DNA of 64,000 nt from Mycobacterium interjectum (GTDB taxonomy: Bacteria > Actinomycetota > Actinomycetes > Mycobacteriales > Mycobacteriaceae): NCBI GenBank assembly GCA_002102225.1, contig LQPB01000016.1, positions 1-64,000 of the forward strand. The letters run 5' to 3'. The stretch's first letter is position 1. Each line of letters begins with the position of its first letter. Below, piece after piece: positions 37,490 to 47,569 of the stretch. A program made the translations under genes and the position numbers. Below the pieces are notes generated by a model that ran no database searches, was not told where the DNA came from, and saw nothing but the letters and a program-made list of their open reading frames with translations.

Positions 37490-38293
37490 CTAGCGCAGAT
37501 GCACCACGTCACCTGCCGAAACGACGACCGTTTGGCCCCCGGCCTCGAGACACAGCCTGCCCTGGTCGTCGACGGCGGTCGCGGTGCCGACGACCTCCTT
37601 GCCGCCGGGCAGCTGGGCGCGCACGGCGTGGCCGATGGTCAGGCTGCGGGCCCGGTAGTCGGCCGCCAGCGCCCAGTCGGCGCCGCGCGCGGCCCGCCAG
37701 CCCACGATCCGCCTGCCCAGTTCGGTCAACACCGCACACACCAGCCGGTGCCGGTCGGGGGCGGTGACTCCGAGGTCGAAAAGCGACGTCGCCCCGGGGC
37801 CGTCGATCTCGTCGGGGGCCTGAGTCACGTTGAGCCCCAAGCCAATTACCACGACCGGACGCGCGACCTCGGCGAGGATGCCCGCCAGTTTCCCCCCGTC
37901 GGCCAACACGTCGTTGGGCCACTTGAGGCCCGCCCGCACCCCGGTCACCTGCTGGATGGCGTCGACGATCGCCACGCCCGTGGCCAGCGACAGCCAGCCC
38001 CACCCCTCGGTGGGCACGTCGACGATGCTGACGCCCACCGACATCGTGATCTGGGCACGCGGGGTGGCCGACCAGCCGCGGCCGTGCCGCCCGCGCCCGG
38101 CCGTCTGATGCTCGGCGATGAGCACCGCCCCGGCGACGTCGGTCCCGGCGGCCGCGCGCGCCAGCAGGTCGGCGTTGGTGGAGCCGGTCTGTTCCACGAC
38201 GTCGAGCTGGCGCCAGCCCAGGCCGGTCCCGATCAGCTCGGCGCGCAGCGCGGCTTGATCCAACGGTTGCCGAAGCGAATCGCGATCCGTCAC
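37490..38293 (-). CDS. birA: Biotin--acetyl-CoA-carboxylase ligase
   Basis: A 267-residue biotin protein ligase without a DNA-binding domain. It makes biotinyl-AMP and attaches biotin to carboxyl carrier domains such as AccA3 encoded 5 kb away. Motifs: QTGSTNADL, the biotinoyl-AMP loop [11 protein letters not shown] and KWPNDVL. GTG at 38293; the frame stays open far upstream but only as antisense of accD5. Divergent from accD5 by 51 bases. Equivalent of Rv3279c. Confidence 0.94.
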   Translation of the reverse strand: MTDRDSLRQPLDQAALRAELIGTGLGWRQLDVVEQTGSTNADLLARAAAGTDVAGAVLIAEHQTAGRGRHGRGWSATPRAQITMSVGVSIVDVPTEGWGWLSLATGVAIVDAIQQVTGVRAGLKWPNDVLADGGKLAGILAEVARPVVVIGLGLNVTQAPDEIDGPGATSLFDLGVTAPDRHRLVCAVLTELGRRIVGWRAARGADWALAADYRARSLTIGHAVRAQLPGGKEVVGTATAVDDQGRLCLEAGGQTVVVSAGDVVHLR

Positions 38294-38344
38294 TCCACCC
38301 AGCCTAAAACTCCGGCGTGGGGCCTGCCGATACCATCGAGTCCC

Positions 38345-39985
38345 ATGACAAGCACTACCGACCACACCGCCGAGCCCGCCGCCGAGCACACCATCGACAT
38401 CCACACCACCGCGGGCAAGCTGGCCGAGCTGCACAAGCGGCGCGAAGAGTCGCTGCACCCGGTGGGCGAAGAGGCCGTCGAGAAGGTGCACGCCAAGGGC
38501 AAGTTGACCGCCCGCGAGCGCATCTACGCCCTGCTGGACGAGGACTCCTTCGTCGAGCTCGACGCGCTGGCGCGGCACCGCAGCAGCAACTTCGGCATGG
38601 AGGCCAACCGCCCGCTCGGTGACGGCGTGGTCACCGGGTACGGCACCATCGACGGCCGCGACGTGTGCATCTTCAGCCAGGACGCCACGGTGTTCGGCGG
38701 CAGCCTCGGCGAGGTCTACGGCGAGAAGATCGTCAAGGTCCAGGAACTGGCCCTCAAGACCGGCCGCCCGCTGATCGGCATCAACGACGGCGCCGGCGCG
38801 CGGATTCAGGAGGGCGTCGTCTCGCTGGGCCTGTACAGCCGGATCTTCCGCAACAACATCATCGCGTCCGGGGTCATCCCGCAGATCTCGCTGATCATGG
38901 GCGCGGCCGCCGGCGGGCACGTCTACTCGCCGGCGCTGACCGACTTCGTCGTCATGGTCGACCAGACCAGCCAGATGTTCATCACCGGGCCCGACGTGAT
39001 CAAGACGGTCACCGGCGAGGACGTCACCATGGAGGAGCTCGGCGGCGCCCACACGCACATGGCCAAGTCGGGCACCCTGCACTACGTCGCGTCCGGCGAG
39101 CAGGACGCCTTCGACTGGGTGCGCGACCTGCTGAGCTACCTGCCGCCGAACAACGCCACCGACCCGCCGCGCTACGCCGTGCCGGCCCCCGACGGCGCGA
39201 TCGAGGAGAACCTCACCGACGAGGACCTCGAGCTGGACACGCTGATCCCGGACTCCCCCAACCAGCCCTACGACATGCACGAGGTAATCACCCGGATCCT
39301 CGACGACGACGAGTTCCTGGAGATCCAGGGCGGTTACGCGCAGAACATCGTCGTCGGGTTCGGCCGCATCGAGGGCCGGCCGGTCGGGATCGTGGCCAAC
39401 CAGCCCACGCAGTTCGCCGGCTGCCTGGACATCAACGCCTCGGAGAAGGCGGCCCGCTTCGTGCGGACCTGCGACTGCTTCAACATCCCGATCATCATGC
39501 TGGTGGACGTTCCGGGCTTCCTGCCGGGCACCGGCCAGGAGTACAACGGCATCATCCGCCGCGGCGCCAAGCTGCTGTTCGCCTACGGCGAGGCCACGGT
39601 GCCGAAGATCACCGTGATCACCCGCAAGGCCTACGGCGGCGCCTACTGCGTCATGGGCTCCAAGGACATGGGCTGCGACGTCAACCTGGCCTGGCCGAGC
39701 GCCCAGATCGCCGTCATGGGCGCCTCGGGCGCGGTGGGCTTCGTCTACCGCAAGCAGCTGGCCGAGGCCGCCCGAAACGGCGAGGACGTCGACACGCTGC
39801 GGCTGCAGTTGCAGCAGGAGTACGAGGACACCCTCGTCAACCCCTACGTCGCGGCCGAGCGCGGCTACGTCGACGCGGTGATCCCGCCGTCCTACACCCG
39901 CGGGTACATCGGCACGGCGCTGCGCCTGCTGGAACGCAAGATCTCCCACCTGCCGCCCAAGAAGCACGGGAACATTCCGCTATGA
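38345..39985 (+). CDS. accD5: Acyl-CoA carboxylase carboxyltransferase beta subunit AccD5
   Basis: A 546-residue carboxyltransferase subunit, mainly propionyl-CoA specific. It supplies methylmalonyl-CoA for branched lipids and takes part in the long-chain acyl-CoA carboxylase. Two crotonase-like halves are visible. The oxyanion-hole glycines are in [13 protein letters not shown] and the second GG in [13 protein letters not shown]. Start ATG at 38345; ATGA overlap with accE5. Equivalent of Rv3280 with AccA3 (Rv3285) as its biotin partner. Confidence 0.95.
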   Translation: MTSTTDHTAEPAAEHTIDIHTTAGKLAELHKRREESLHPVGEEAVEKVHAKGKLTARERIYALLDEDSFVELDALARHRSSNFGMEANRPLGDGVVTGYGTIDGRDVCIFSQDATVFGGSLGEVYGEKIVKVQELALKTGRPLIGINDGAGARIQEGVVSLGLYSRIFRNNIIASGVIPQISLIMGAAAGGHVYSPALTDFVVMVDQTSQMFITGPDVIKTVTGEDVTMEELGGAHTHMAKSGTLHYVASGEQDAFDWVRDLLSYLPPNNATDPPRYAVPAPDGAIEENLTDEDLELDTLIPDSPNQPYDMHEVITRILDDDEFLEIQGGYAQNIVVGFGRIEGRPVGIVANQPTQFAGCLDINASEKAARFVRTCDCFNIPIIMLVDVPGFLPGTGQEYNGIIRRGAKLLFAYGEATVPKITVITRKAYGGAYCVMGSKDMGCDVNLAWPSAQIAVMGASGAVGFVYRKQLAEAARNGEDVDTLRLQLQQEYEDTLVNPYVAAERGYVDAVIPPSYTRGYIGTALRLLERKISHLPPKKHGNIPL

Positions 39986-40221
39986 CAGACGACACCGCGC
40001 ACCCCCACGCGCACGAGCCGCACATTCAGGTCCTCAAGGGCAAGCCGACCGACGAGGACCTGGCCGCGCTGGTCGCCGTGCTGGGCGGCGTCGGCGGCGG
40101 CGTCCCCGAGCCCGCCGAGCCGGAGCGCACCCGCTGGGGGCTGCCCGTCGACCGGCTGCGGTACGCGATGTCCAACTATCAGCGGCTCACCATGCAGCAG
40201 ATGACGCACATGAAGCTGTGA
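39982..40221 (+). CDS. accE5: Acyl-CoA carboxylase epsilon subunit AccE5
   Basis: A 79-residue small subunit that stabilises the AccA3-AccD5 complex. The conserved core is [17 protein letters not shown], followed by a linker and the C-terminal [28 protein letters not shown]. The M. tuberculosis protein (Rv3281) is much longer because of a repetitive N-terminal extension that is missing here. Start ATG overlaps the accD5 stop (ATGA); the stop overlaps maf (GTGA). Confidence 0.92.
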   Translation: MTDDTAHPHAHEPHIQVLKGKPTDEDLAALVAVLGGVGGGVPEPAEPERTRWGLPVDRLRYAMSNYQRLTMQQMTHMKL

Positions 40222-40850
40222 CCCGCCTGGTGCTGGGGTCAGCCTCTTCGGGTCGCCTGAAGGTGCTGCGCCAGGCCGGCGTCGACCCGCTGGTCGTGGT
40301 CTCCGGCGTCGACGAGGATGCGATCACCGCGAGTCTGGGCCCGGGCGCCTCGCCCGCCCAGGTGGTGCGCGCCCTGGCGGCCGCCAAGGCGGAGCGGGTG
40401 GCCGGCGACCTGGACGCCGCCGTCGCCGCGGATTGCGTTGTGCTCGGCTGTGATTCGATGCTCTCGGTGGACGCGCGGCTGTGCGGCAAGCCCGGCTCGG
40501 CCGAAGCCGCGGTGCGCCAGTGGCACCTGATGGGCGGCCGGTCCGGCCTGCTGCACACCGGGCACTGCCTGCTGCGGCTGGGCGACGGCGCGATCACCCA
40601 CCGTGAGGTCGAATCCGCTTGCACCACGGTGCATTTCGCGTCTCCGACCGAGACGGATCTGCGGGCCTACGTCGCGGCCGGCGAGCCGCTGGGCGTGGCG
40701 GGGGGATTCACCCTGGACGGGCTGGGCGGCTGGTTCGTCGACGGCATCGACGGCGACCCGTCGAACGTGATCGGCGTGAGCCTGCCGCTGCTGCGCGCGC
40801 TGCTGGCGCGGGTGGGCCTGTCGGTGGCCGCGCTGTGGGCCGGTGATTGA
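40218..40850 (+). CDS. maf: Maf-family nucleotide pyrophosphatase
   Basis: A 210-residue Maf/Ham1-fold protein that hydrolyses nucleoside triphosphates, probably modified or pyrimidine forms, to guard nucleotide pools; also linked with septum control. N-terminal [14 protein letters not shown] phosphate loop, GCDSML with the catalytic aspartate, and [12 protein letters not shown] at 40218 overlaps accE5. Equivalent of Rv3282. The frame ends just before a long inverted repeat. Confidence 0.92.
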   Translation: MTRLVLGSASSGRLKVLRQAGVDPLVVVSGVDEDAITASLGPGASPAQVVRALAAAKAERVAGDLDAAVAADCVVLGCDSMLSVDARLCGKPGSAEAAVRQWHLMGGRSGLLHTGHCLLRLGDGAITHREVESACTTVHFASPTETDLRAYVAAGEPLGVAGGFTLDGLGGWFVDGIDGDPSNVIGVSLPLLRALLARVGLSVAALWAGD

Positions 40851-40857
40851 CGCCGAG

Positions 40858-40906
40858 CGTCGACTTGTTGCGCCGAAAACCCCGACTCCGTAACAACAAG
40901 TCGACG
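40858..40906. terminator. Perfect 13-bp inverted repeat after maf
   Basis: CGTCGACTTGTTG (40858-40870) and CAACAAGTCGACG (40894-40906) flank 23 bases. It lies between the maf stop and the sseA start, both on the plus strand. It may end the birA-side accD5-accE5-maf transcript or be a dispersed mycobacterial element; the arms are less GC-rich than the surroundings. Confidence 0.5.
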
Positions 40907-40943
40907 TTGGGCGGGTACCAACCGGGTGGGTAGGCTCGGATAC

Positions 40944-41837
40944 GTGTCATTACCCGCCGATCCACACCCCTCCCTGACCGAATACGCCCACCCCGAACGT
41001 CTCGTCACCGCCGACTGGCTGTCGGCCAACATGGGCGCACCCGGCCTGGTGATCGTCGAGTCCGACGAGGACGTGTTGCTCTACGACGTCGGCCACATCC
41101 CCGGCGCGGTCAAGGTCGACTGGCACACCGACCTCAACGACCCGAGGGTCCGCGACTACATCGACGGGGAGCAGTTCGCCGAGTTGATGGACCGCAAGGG
41201 CATCGCCCGCGACGACACCGTGGTGATCTACGGCGACAAGAGCAACTGGTGGGCGGCCTACGCGCTGTGGGTGTTCACGCTGTTCGGCCACCCCGACGTC
41301 CGCCTCCTCAACGGCGGCCGCGACCTGTGGCTGGCCGAGCGCCGCGAGACCACGCTGGACGTCCCGACCAGGACGTCGACCGGCTATCCCGTGGTGCAGC
41401 GCAACGACGAGCCCATCCGCGCCTACAAGGACGACGTGCTGTCCATCCTCGGCAGCGAGCCGTTGATCGACGTGCGGTCGCCCGACGAGTACACGGGCAA
41501 GCGCACCCACATGCCCGAGTACCCCGAGGAGGGGGTGCTGCGCGGCGGGCACATCCCCACCGCCCGCTCGATCCCATGGGCCAAGGCCGTCGACGAGAGC
41601 GGCCGGTTCCGCAGCCGCGCGGAGCTCGAGGAGCTCTACGGCTTCCTGCAGCCGGACGACAAGACCGTCGTCTATTGCCGCATCGGCGAGCGTTCCAGCC
41701 ACACCTGGTTCGTGCTCACGCATTTGCTGGGCAAGCCCGGGGTCCGCAACTACGACGGGTCGTGGACCGAGTGGGGCAACACGGTGCGCGTCCCGATCGT
41801 CGCGGGCCCCGAGCCGGGGGCCGTGCCGGTCCCATGA
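40944..41837 (+). CDS. sseA: Thiosulfate sulfurtransferase (rhodanese) SseA
   Basis: A 297-residue two-domain rhodanese. The C-terminal domain holds the catalytic cysteine C245 in [14 protein letters not shown]. The N-terminal domain lacks a cysteine at that place ([11 protein letters not shown]), as usual. It transfers sulfane sulfur to thiol acceptors. GTG at 40944 gives the length I recall for Rv3283. The stop overlaps the SufE-like gene (ATGA), so the two probably act as a pair. Confidence 0.93.
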   Translation: MSLPADPHPSLTEYAHPERLVTADWLSANMGAPGLVIVESDEDVLLYDVGHIPGAVKVDWHTDLNDPRVRDYIDGEQFAELMDRKGIARDDTVVIYGDKSNWWAAYALWVFTLFGHPDVRLLNGGRDLWLAERRETTLDVPTRTSTGYPVVQRNDEPIRAYKDDVLSILGSEPLIDVRSPDEYTGKRTHMPEYPEEGVLRGGHIPTARSIPWAKAVDESGRFRSRAELEELYGFLQPDDKTVVYCRIGERSSHTWFVLTHLLGKPGVRNYDGSWTEWGNTVRVPIVAGPEPGAVPVP

Positions 41838-42253
41838 GCATGCCCGCGCCCCTGGCCGAGGTGGTGTCCGACTTCGCCGAGGTCCAGGGCCAGGACAAGC
41901 TGCAGCTGCTGCTGGAATTCGCCAACGAGCTGCCGCCCCTGCCGCCCGAGCTACAGGAGGCGGCGATGGAGCCGGTGCCCGAATGCCAGTCACCGCTGTT
42001 CCTGCACGTCGACGCCAGCGACCCGGCCCGGGTGCGGCTGCACTTCAGCGCGCCGGCCGAGGCGCCGACCACGCGGGGATTCGCGTCGATCCTGGCCGCC
42101 GGCCTCGACGAACAACCCGCCGCGGCCATCCTGGCGGTGCCCGAGGATTTCTACACCGATCTGGGTCTGGCCGCTCTGATCAGCCCGCTGCGGCTGCGCG
42201 GCATGTCGGCGATGCTGGCCCGGATCAAGCGCCGCCTGCGCGAGGCGGCCTGA
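41834..42253 (+). CDS. SufE-like sulfur acceptor protein
   Basis: A 139-residue SufE-family protein equivalent to Rv3284. It contains [24 protein letters not shown], the sulfur-accepting cysteine C51 in ECQSPLF, and a C-terminal helical [16 protein letters not shown]. SufE takes sulfur as persulfide; coupling to SseA by an ATGA overlap suggests it receives or passes sulfur with the rhodanese. Confident family call, inferred partnership. Confidence 0.88.
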   Translation: MSMPAPLAEVVSDFAEVQGQDKLQLLLEFANELPPLPPELQEAAMEPVPECQSPLFLHVDASDPARVRLHFSAPAEAPTTRGFASILAAGLDEQPAAAILAVPEDFYTDLGLAALISPLRLRGMSAMLARIKRRLREAA

Positions 42254-42320
42254 TCAGCGGATTGGAGACCGGGTTTCAGGGCGCTCGGCGCGCCGCATAA
42301 ACTTCCCCGGACAAGACTTG

Positions 42321-44162
<1,842 letters not shown>

Positions 44163-44179
44163 CCGTTCGGTCACCAAAC

Positions 44180-44205
44180 GTTGTAGGCCCGCCCCACCAC
44201 GGGTA
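44180..44205 (+). promoter_or_regulatory. Candidate SigF promoter before the STAS gene
   Basis: GTTG-N17-GGGTA, one mismatch from the mycobacterial SigF consensus GTTT-N15-17-GGGTA. It lies about 125 bases upstream of the STAS-domain start, on the same strand. Moderate support. Confidence 0.4.
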
Positions 44206-44329
44206 GGGTTCAGGTGAGGTTGAGTTCACAGCCGCCCGGGATAACGTCGGGGAGCGCTTGGTATGCGAACTCCCGGTTCATTTGAACCATCACCGACCAC
44301 CTGACGTCATCCACAGCAGGATCCTCCTA

Positions 44330-44764
44330 ATGACGGAGACAAGCATGTCTGTGGCCCAATCTTGGCAACAAAGCCGCACGGCCCAATTCACCGCCCGCTG
44401 GAGCGCGGTGGGCACGGTGATCGCCGCCGATGGCGAGCTCGATGCCGCCAACGCCGATCAGCTCGCGGCCTACGTGCAACGCAACGTCCGGCGTTCGCGG
44501 CGCATAATCCTGGACCTACGCGGCCTGGAATTCATTGGTACGGCCGGCTTTTCGGCGATACACCGGATCAACGTCGCGTGCTCGGCGGCCCAGGTGCACT
44601 GGGCCATGGTGCCCAGCCCCGTGGTGGAGCGGTTGTTGCGCATTTGCGACCCCGACGGCACGCTGCCGGTGACCACGCCGCATGCCGAGCAGCTGTTGAA
44701 GCCGACCCGGGCCGACGGCTCGGGGTCGCGACCGCTACTGCAGCTGGTCCCGCAGCCGCGTTAG
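44330..44764 (+). CDS. STAS-domain anti-anti-sigma factor-like protein
   Basis: A 144-residue single STAS domain. It includes VIAADGELDAANADQLAAYV and IILDLRGLEFIGTAGFSAIH. In classical anti-anti-sigma factors the phosphorylated serine lies in a DSSG turn; here the turn is GTAG (T71-A72), so T71 is the only nearby hydroxyl. It may bind an anti-sigma factor such as RsbW. ATG at 44330; an ATG at 44345 preceded by GGAGA is an alternative. The last 30 bases overlap sigF tail to tail, so the two genes can interfere at RNA level. Not in the M. tuberculosis locus as I recall it. Confidence 0.82.
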   Translation: MTETSMSVAQSWQQSRTAQFTARWSAVGTVIAADGELDAANADQLAAYVQRNVRRSRRIILDLRGLEFIGTAGFSAIHRINVACSAAQVHWAMVPSPVVERLLRICDPDGTLPVTTPHAEQLLKPTRADGSGSRPLLQLVPQPR

Positions 44765-45523
44765 CGACTTGGCCAGCAGCCGGGACACGTGCATCTGGGA
44801 GATGCCCACCCGCTCGGCGATCTGAGTCTGCGTCATCGATTCAAAGAACCTGAGCACCAACACCATTCGTTCCCGCTCGGGCAGCGCCTCGAGCAAGGGG
44901 CGCAACGCCTCCCGGTCCTCGATGCGGTCGAGGCCGGCGTCCACGTCGCCCAGGGTGTCCGCGATGGCACGGGCGTCGTCGTCGTCGCTGCCGCCACCGG
45001 TGTCGATGGACAACGTGTTGTAGGAGCTGCCCGCCACCAGGCCCTCGACCACCTCGTCGCGTTCCATCCCGAGTTCCGCGGCGAGTTCGGTCGCCGTCGG
45101 CGCCCGGCCCAGCCGCTGCGACAGATCGGCGGTGGCACTGCCCAGCCGCAGGTGCAGTTCCTTCAGCCGCCGCGGAACCTTGACCGACCAGCTGTTGTCC
45201 CGGAAGTGCCGGCGGACCTCCCCCATGATGGTGGGCACCGCGAAGGAGACGAAGTCCGACCCGGTCTCGACGTCGAAGCGGACCACGGCGTTGACCAGGC
45301 CAACGCGCGCCACCTGAACCAGGTCGTCGCGCGGTTCGCCGCGGCCCTCGAACCGCCGGGCGATGTGATCGGCCAGCGGCAGGCAACGCTCCACGATCTT
45401 GTCGCGCTGGCGCTGGAATTCCATCGAGTCGGCGGCGACGCCGGCCAGTTCACGGAACATGTCCGGAACGTCGGCGTACTCGTTCGGCCGCGAGACCGAA
45501 CCGCCTGCAGCTCGCGCTGTCAC
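44735..45523 (-). CDS. sigF: Alternative sigma factor SigF
   Basis: A 262-residue group 3 sigma factor controlling stress, stationary-phase and envelope genes. Region 2 (DDLVQVARVGLVNAVVRFD, TIMGEVRRHFRD), region 3 (APTATELAAELG) and region 4 helix-turn-helix (MTQTQIAERVGISQMHVSRLL) are intact. The GTG at 45523 overlaps the rsbW stop (GTGA), so sigma and anti-sigma are made together. Equivalent of Rv3286c. A SigF-type promoter lies upstream of rsbW, giving positive feedback. Confidence 0.96.
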   Translation of the reverse strand: MTARAAGGSVSRPNEYADVPDMFRELAGVAADSMEFQRQRDKIVERCLPLADHIARRFEGRGEPRDDLVQVARVGLVNAVVRFDVETGSDFVSFAVPTIMGEVRRHFRDNSWSVKVPRRLKELHLRLGSATADLSQRLGRAPTATELAAELGMERDEVVEGLVAGSSYNTLSIDTGGGSDDDDARAIADTLGDVDAGLDRIEDREALRPLLEALPERERMVLVLRFFESMTQTQIAERVGISQMHVSRLLAKSLTRLRDQLQ

Positions 45524-45957
45524 CTGCTAGAGGCCGCCCGTCGCGCGGTCAGCGTGATACCGAAAACGCTGCCCGTTTCGTTGGGCTCGCGACCGTCGTG
45601 GAAGGTCTGGACTTCGTCGGCCAGGGATGTCAGCACGTGCCAGCTGAAGCTGCCGGGCGCCACCACGTCATGGGTGTCGCACGCCGCGGACGCCTGCACC
45701 ACCAGCTCGTCGTCCTGCGGGTCGACCACGACGACCAACGTGGCGTCCGGCGTGGCCGAGCGGATCAGGCGGGTGCACACTTCGTCTACCGCGAGCCGCA
45801 GGTCGGCGACCGCATCGAAGTCCAGGTCCTCGAAGGTGCCGATGGCGCCGACGAGAGTGCGCAGCATCGCCAAGTTCTCCAGGCGTGCCGCGACGTGCAA
45901 CTCGACGGCGCGATGGCCGCGTTGACGCGTGTTGGCGCGCGATCCCGCATCGGTCAT
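45520..45957 (-). CDS. rsbW: Anti-sigma factor RsbW (UsfX) of SigF
   Basis: A 145-residue GHKL-type anti-sigma factor that holds SigF inactive. The N-box region DLRLAVDEVCTRLI is present, but the G-boxes are weak, as is usual for mycobacterial UsfX; it is released by anti-anti-sigma partners (RsfA, RsfB). ATG at 45957 with GGGAG six bases upstream gives the same length I recall for Rv3287c; an ATG at 46038 in frame is the longer alternative. Co-operonic with sigF. Confidence 0.93.
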   Translation of the reverse strand: MTDAGSRANTRQRGHRAVELHVAARLENLAMLRTLVGAIGTFEDLDFDAVADLRLAVDEVCTRLIRSATPDATLVVVVDPQDDELVVQASAACDTHDVVAPGSFSWHVLTSLADEVQTFHDGREPNETGSVFGITLTARRAASSR

Positions 45958-46121
45958 ATGGTCTCCCGGCAATGTCGGCTCGACACTACTACTGCTGCGC
46001 AGCCCGCCGTCGACCGTCGGTTCCAACCGGTTGGTCATGCGGCACGACCGGGATCGCTCTGGTCCTGGTGATCGCTGTGGCGGTGGGCAGGAACGGTTCC
46101 GGCATTCATGGTTTAGAGCTG

Positions 46122-46147
46122 ATACCCACTTGCGGCGGCGAATAACC
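46122..46147 (-). promoter_or_regulatory. SigF-type promoter of rsbW-sigF
   Basis: Minus strand GGTTA (46147-46143), 15-base spacer, GGGTAT (46127-46122). This fits the SigF consensus (GTTT/GGTTT, N15-17, GGGTAT). Transcription would start near 46115, about 160 bases before the rsbW ATG. It agrees with the autoregulated usfX promoter known in M. tuberculosis. Confidence 0.65.
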
Positions 46148-46167
46148 CGGCAACGAGCGTTAGCTGC

Positions 46168-46196
46168 TTAACAGTCGCGACGCGCGGCCCTACACT
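46168..46196 (+). promoter_or_regulatory. SigA-type promoter for a leaderless holin-like transcript
   Basis: TTAACA (46168-46173), 17-base spacer, TACACT (46191-46196). The seventh base after the -10 box is the A of the ATG at 46203, so the mRNA is predicted to be leaderless, a common class in mycobacteria. Confidence 0.55.
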
Positions 46197-46202
46197 GAGG
46201 GA

Positions 46203-46583
46203 ATGAAGCAGGCGCTGCTTCGCGCGATTGTGCTTCTTGCGTCATGGTCGATCGGACTGCTGGTGGCGGCCCGGGTCGTTCCGAACGTTTCGGTGTCGGT
46301 TTCGGGGTTCGTCGTCGCCGTCGTGTTGTTCACCGCCGCGCAGGCCACGCTGTCGCTGGCGATCGTCCGGCTGCCGCGCGCGTACGCGTCGCTGCTGCTC
46401 GGGGCCACCGGCCTGGTGCTGACCCTCGTCGCGCTCGCGCTGGCCGCGGCCTTCACCCACGGGCTCACCATTCGCGGCGTCGCGTCCTGGGCCGCCGCAA
46501 TCGTGGTGGTGTGGCTGATCACCACCATCGGGGCGATATCGCTGCCCGAGGTGCTCGCTCGCGATCGGGCCGTCCCGGCCTGA
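46203..46583 (+). CDS. Phage-holin-like small membrane protein (four TM segments)
   Basis: A 126-residue protein with four predicted transmembrane segments (about 5-23, 31-53, 61-85, 94-115), like the mycobacterial 4-TMS holin superfamily IV (PF04020-like: LLVAARVVPNVSVSVSGFV). No lysis gene is near, so a membrane or stress role is likelier than phage lysis. Followed by usfY after 17 bases. Divergent from rsbW-sigF. Confidence 0.78.
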   Translation: MKQALLRAIVLLASWSIGLLVAARVVPNVSVSVSGFVVAVVLFTAAQATLSLAIVRLPRAYASLLLGATGLVLTLVALALAAAFTHGLTIRGVASWAAAIVVVWLITTIGAISLPEVLARDRAVPA

Positions 46584-46600
46584 CGACGAAGGGAGGCGGT

Positions 46601-46936
46601 ATGGGCGACAGGCATCGCGATCCGACGGATCATTTTCGGACCACGCAACCGCACGCCGGTTTCTCGATGAAGGACAACCTTTACTGGCCCGGGTTCATCC
46701 TGCTCATCGTCGCGTTCGGCGGGATGATCAGCACGACGGCCGCCGCCGCCTACCGGCACTACGAGTGGCTCGCCACGACGAGCCTGGTCGCCGTGCTCGG
46801 GGTGGTCGCGGCGGCGCTGTGGTTCGTCGTGGAGCATCGCCGGGTGGCCCGCATCGACGAGCAGTGGCAGCTCATCGCCGATTCCAACGCCGCACAACGC
46901 CGGCGCGCGGTCAGCCAGGAGCCCGCCGGCTCCTGA
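46601..46936 (+). CDS. usfY: UsfY-like membrane protein
   Basis: A 111-residue protein with two membrane segments (about 30-50 and 60-80). Its N-terminus MGDRHRDPTDHFRTTQPHAG and EHRRVARIDEQW tail match what I recall of UsfY, the protein of unknown function encoded upstream of usfX-sigF. GGGAGG seven bases before ATG at 46601. In M. tuberculosis usfY (Rv3288c) is co-directional with sigF; here it lies on the opposite strand behind the holin-like gene, a local rearrangement. Confidence 0.72.
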   Translation: MGDRHRDPTDHFRTTQPHAGFSMKDNLYWPGFILLIVAFGGMISTTAAAAYRHYEWLATTSLVAVLGVVAAALWFVVEHRRVARIDEQWQLIADSNAAQRRRAVSQEPAGS

Positions 46937-46937
46937 G

Positions 46938-47321
46938 CTACAGGGCCAGCACCGGCCCGGTGATGGGCGAAACACCCAGGCCGAGCGCCACCACCATCAG
47001 CGTGAACAAGAACCAGCCGGCGCCGTGCCACCCCCACCAGGTGCCATGCGCCTTCCACACCCGGTAGGTGCGCACGAACGCCCAGAGCCCGCTGGCAAAC
47101 AGGATCAGCGGACCACCGGACGCCAGCATCGCGCGCTGCGGCGCGCCGCAGGCCACCGTGTCCACGCCCGTCCCCGGGCAGGTGCTGACCCACAGGGCCG
47201 CAAGGACCACGAAGCCGACCCCGGCGGCAGCGGCCAGCGCGGCAAACCGGATGGCGGCGTGCACCTCGCCGTCCTCTTGCCCCAGGCTATCGCCGGGTGA
47301 CCGCTCACCCGCTTTGTGCAT
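46938..47321 (-). CDS. Small membrane protein behind a SigF promoter
   Basis: A 127-residue protein with three hydrophobic segments (about 25-45, 66-84, 100-120) and two cysteines in the first external loop (CPGTGVDTVAC), which could form a disulfide. I do not recognise the family; it may correspond to Rv3289c. ATG at 47321 has GAGGGG six bases upstream. A near-perfect SigF promoter lies about 115 bases upstream. Convergent with usfY, one base between stops. Confidence 0.72.
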   Translation of the reverse strand: MHKAGERSPGDSLGQEDGEVHAAIRFAALAAAAGVGFVVLAALWVSTCPGTGVDTVACGAPQRAMLASGGPLILFASGLWAFVRTYRVWKAHGTWWGWHGAGWFLFTLMVVALGLGVSPITGPVLAL

Positions 47322-47436
47322 GGCCGCCCCTCGTGTCCCGCTGCCAGCTTGCTTTTAGTCCATCGTTCGCCGTGCGCAATTAGTTACCCACGCCGTCGCG
47401 GCACCCACCCCTGGCGACAATTCGCATGGGAACAAA

Positions 47437-47461
47437 TACCCGGCGGCCGGCCGCGGTAAAC
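47437..47461 (-). promoter_or_regulatory. Near-perfect SigF promoter
   Basis: Minus strand GTTT (47461-47458), 16-base spacer, GGGTA (47441-47437), extended to GGGTAT at 47436. It matches the SigF consensus without mismatch and faces the small membrane protein gene starting at 47321. Between 47322 and 47569 no gene is supported. Confidence 0.65.
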
Positions 47462-47569
47462 GGCGGTGCCGCCCCGGCGGGACCGCCCTGACCAGGGCAT
47501 TTGATGCTGATGGGCCGCGAAGGCGCTGGTGTGGCGGTCGTCTCATTTCCTATGAGTACTATCTGACAC

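Noticed and set aside
37490..39967. Extension of birA far upstream as an 825-residue protein
   Set aside because: The added part is antisense to accD5; only the last 267 residues match biotin ligase.
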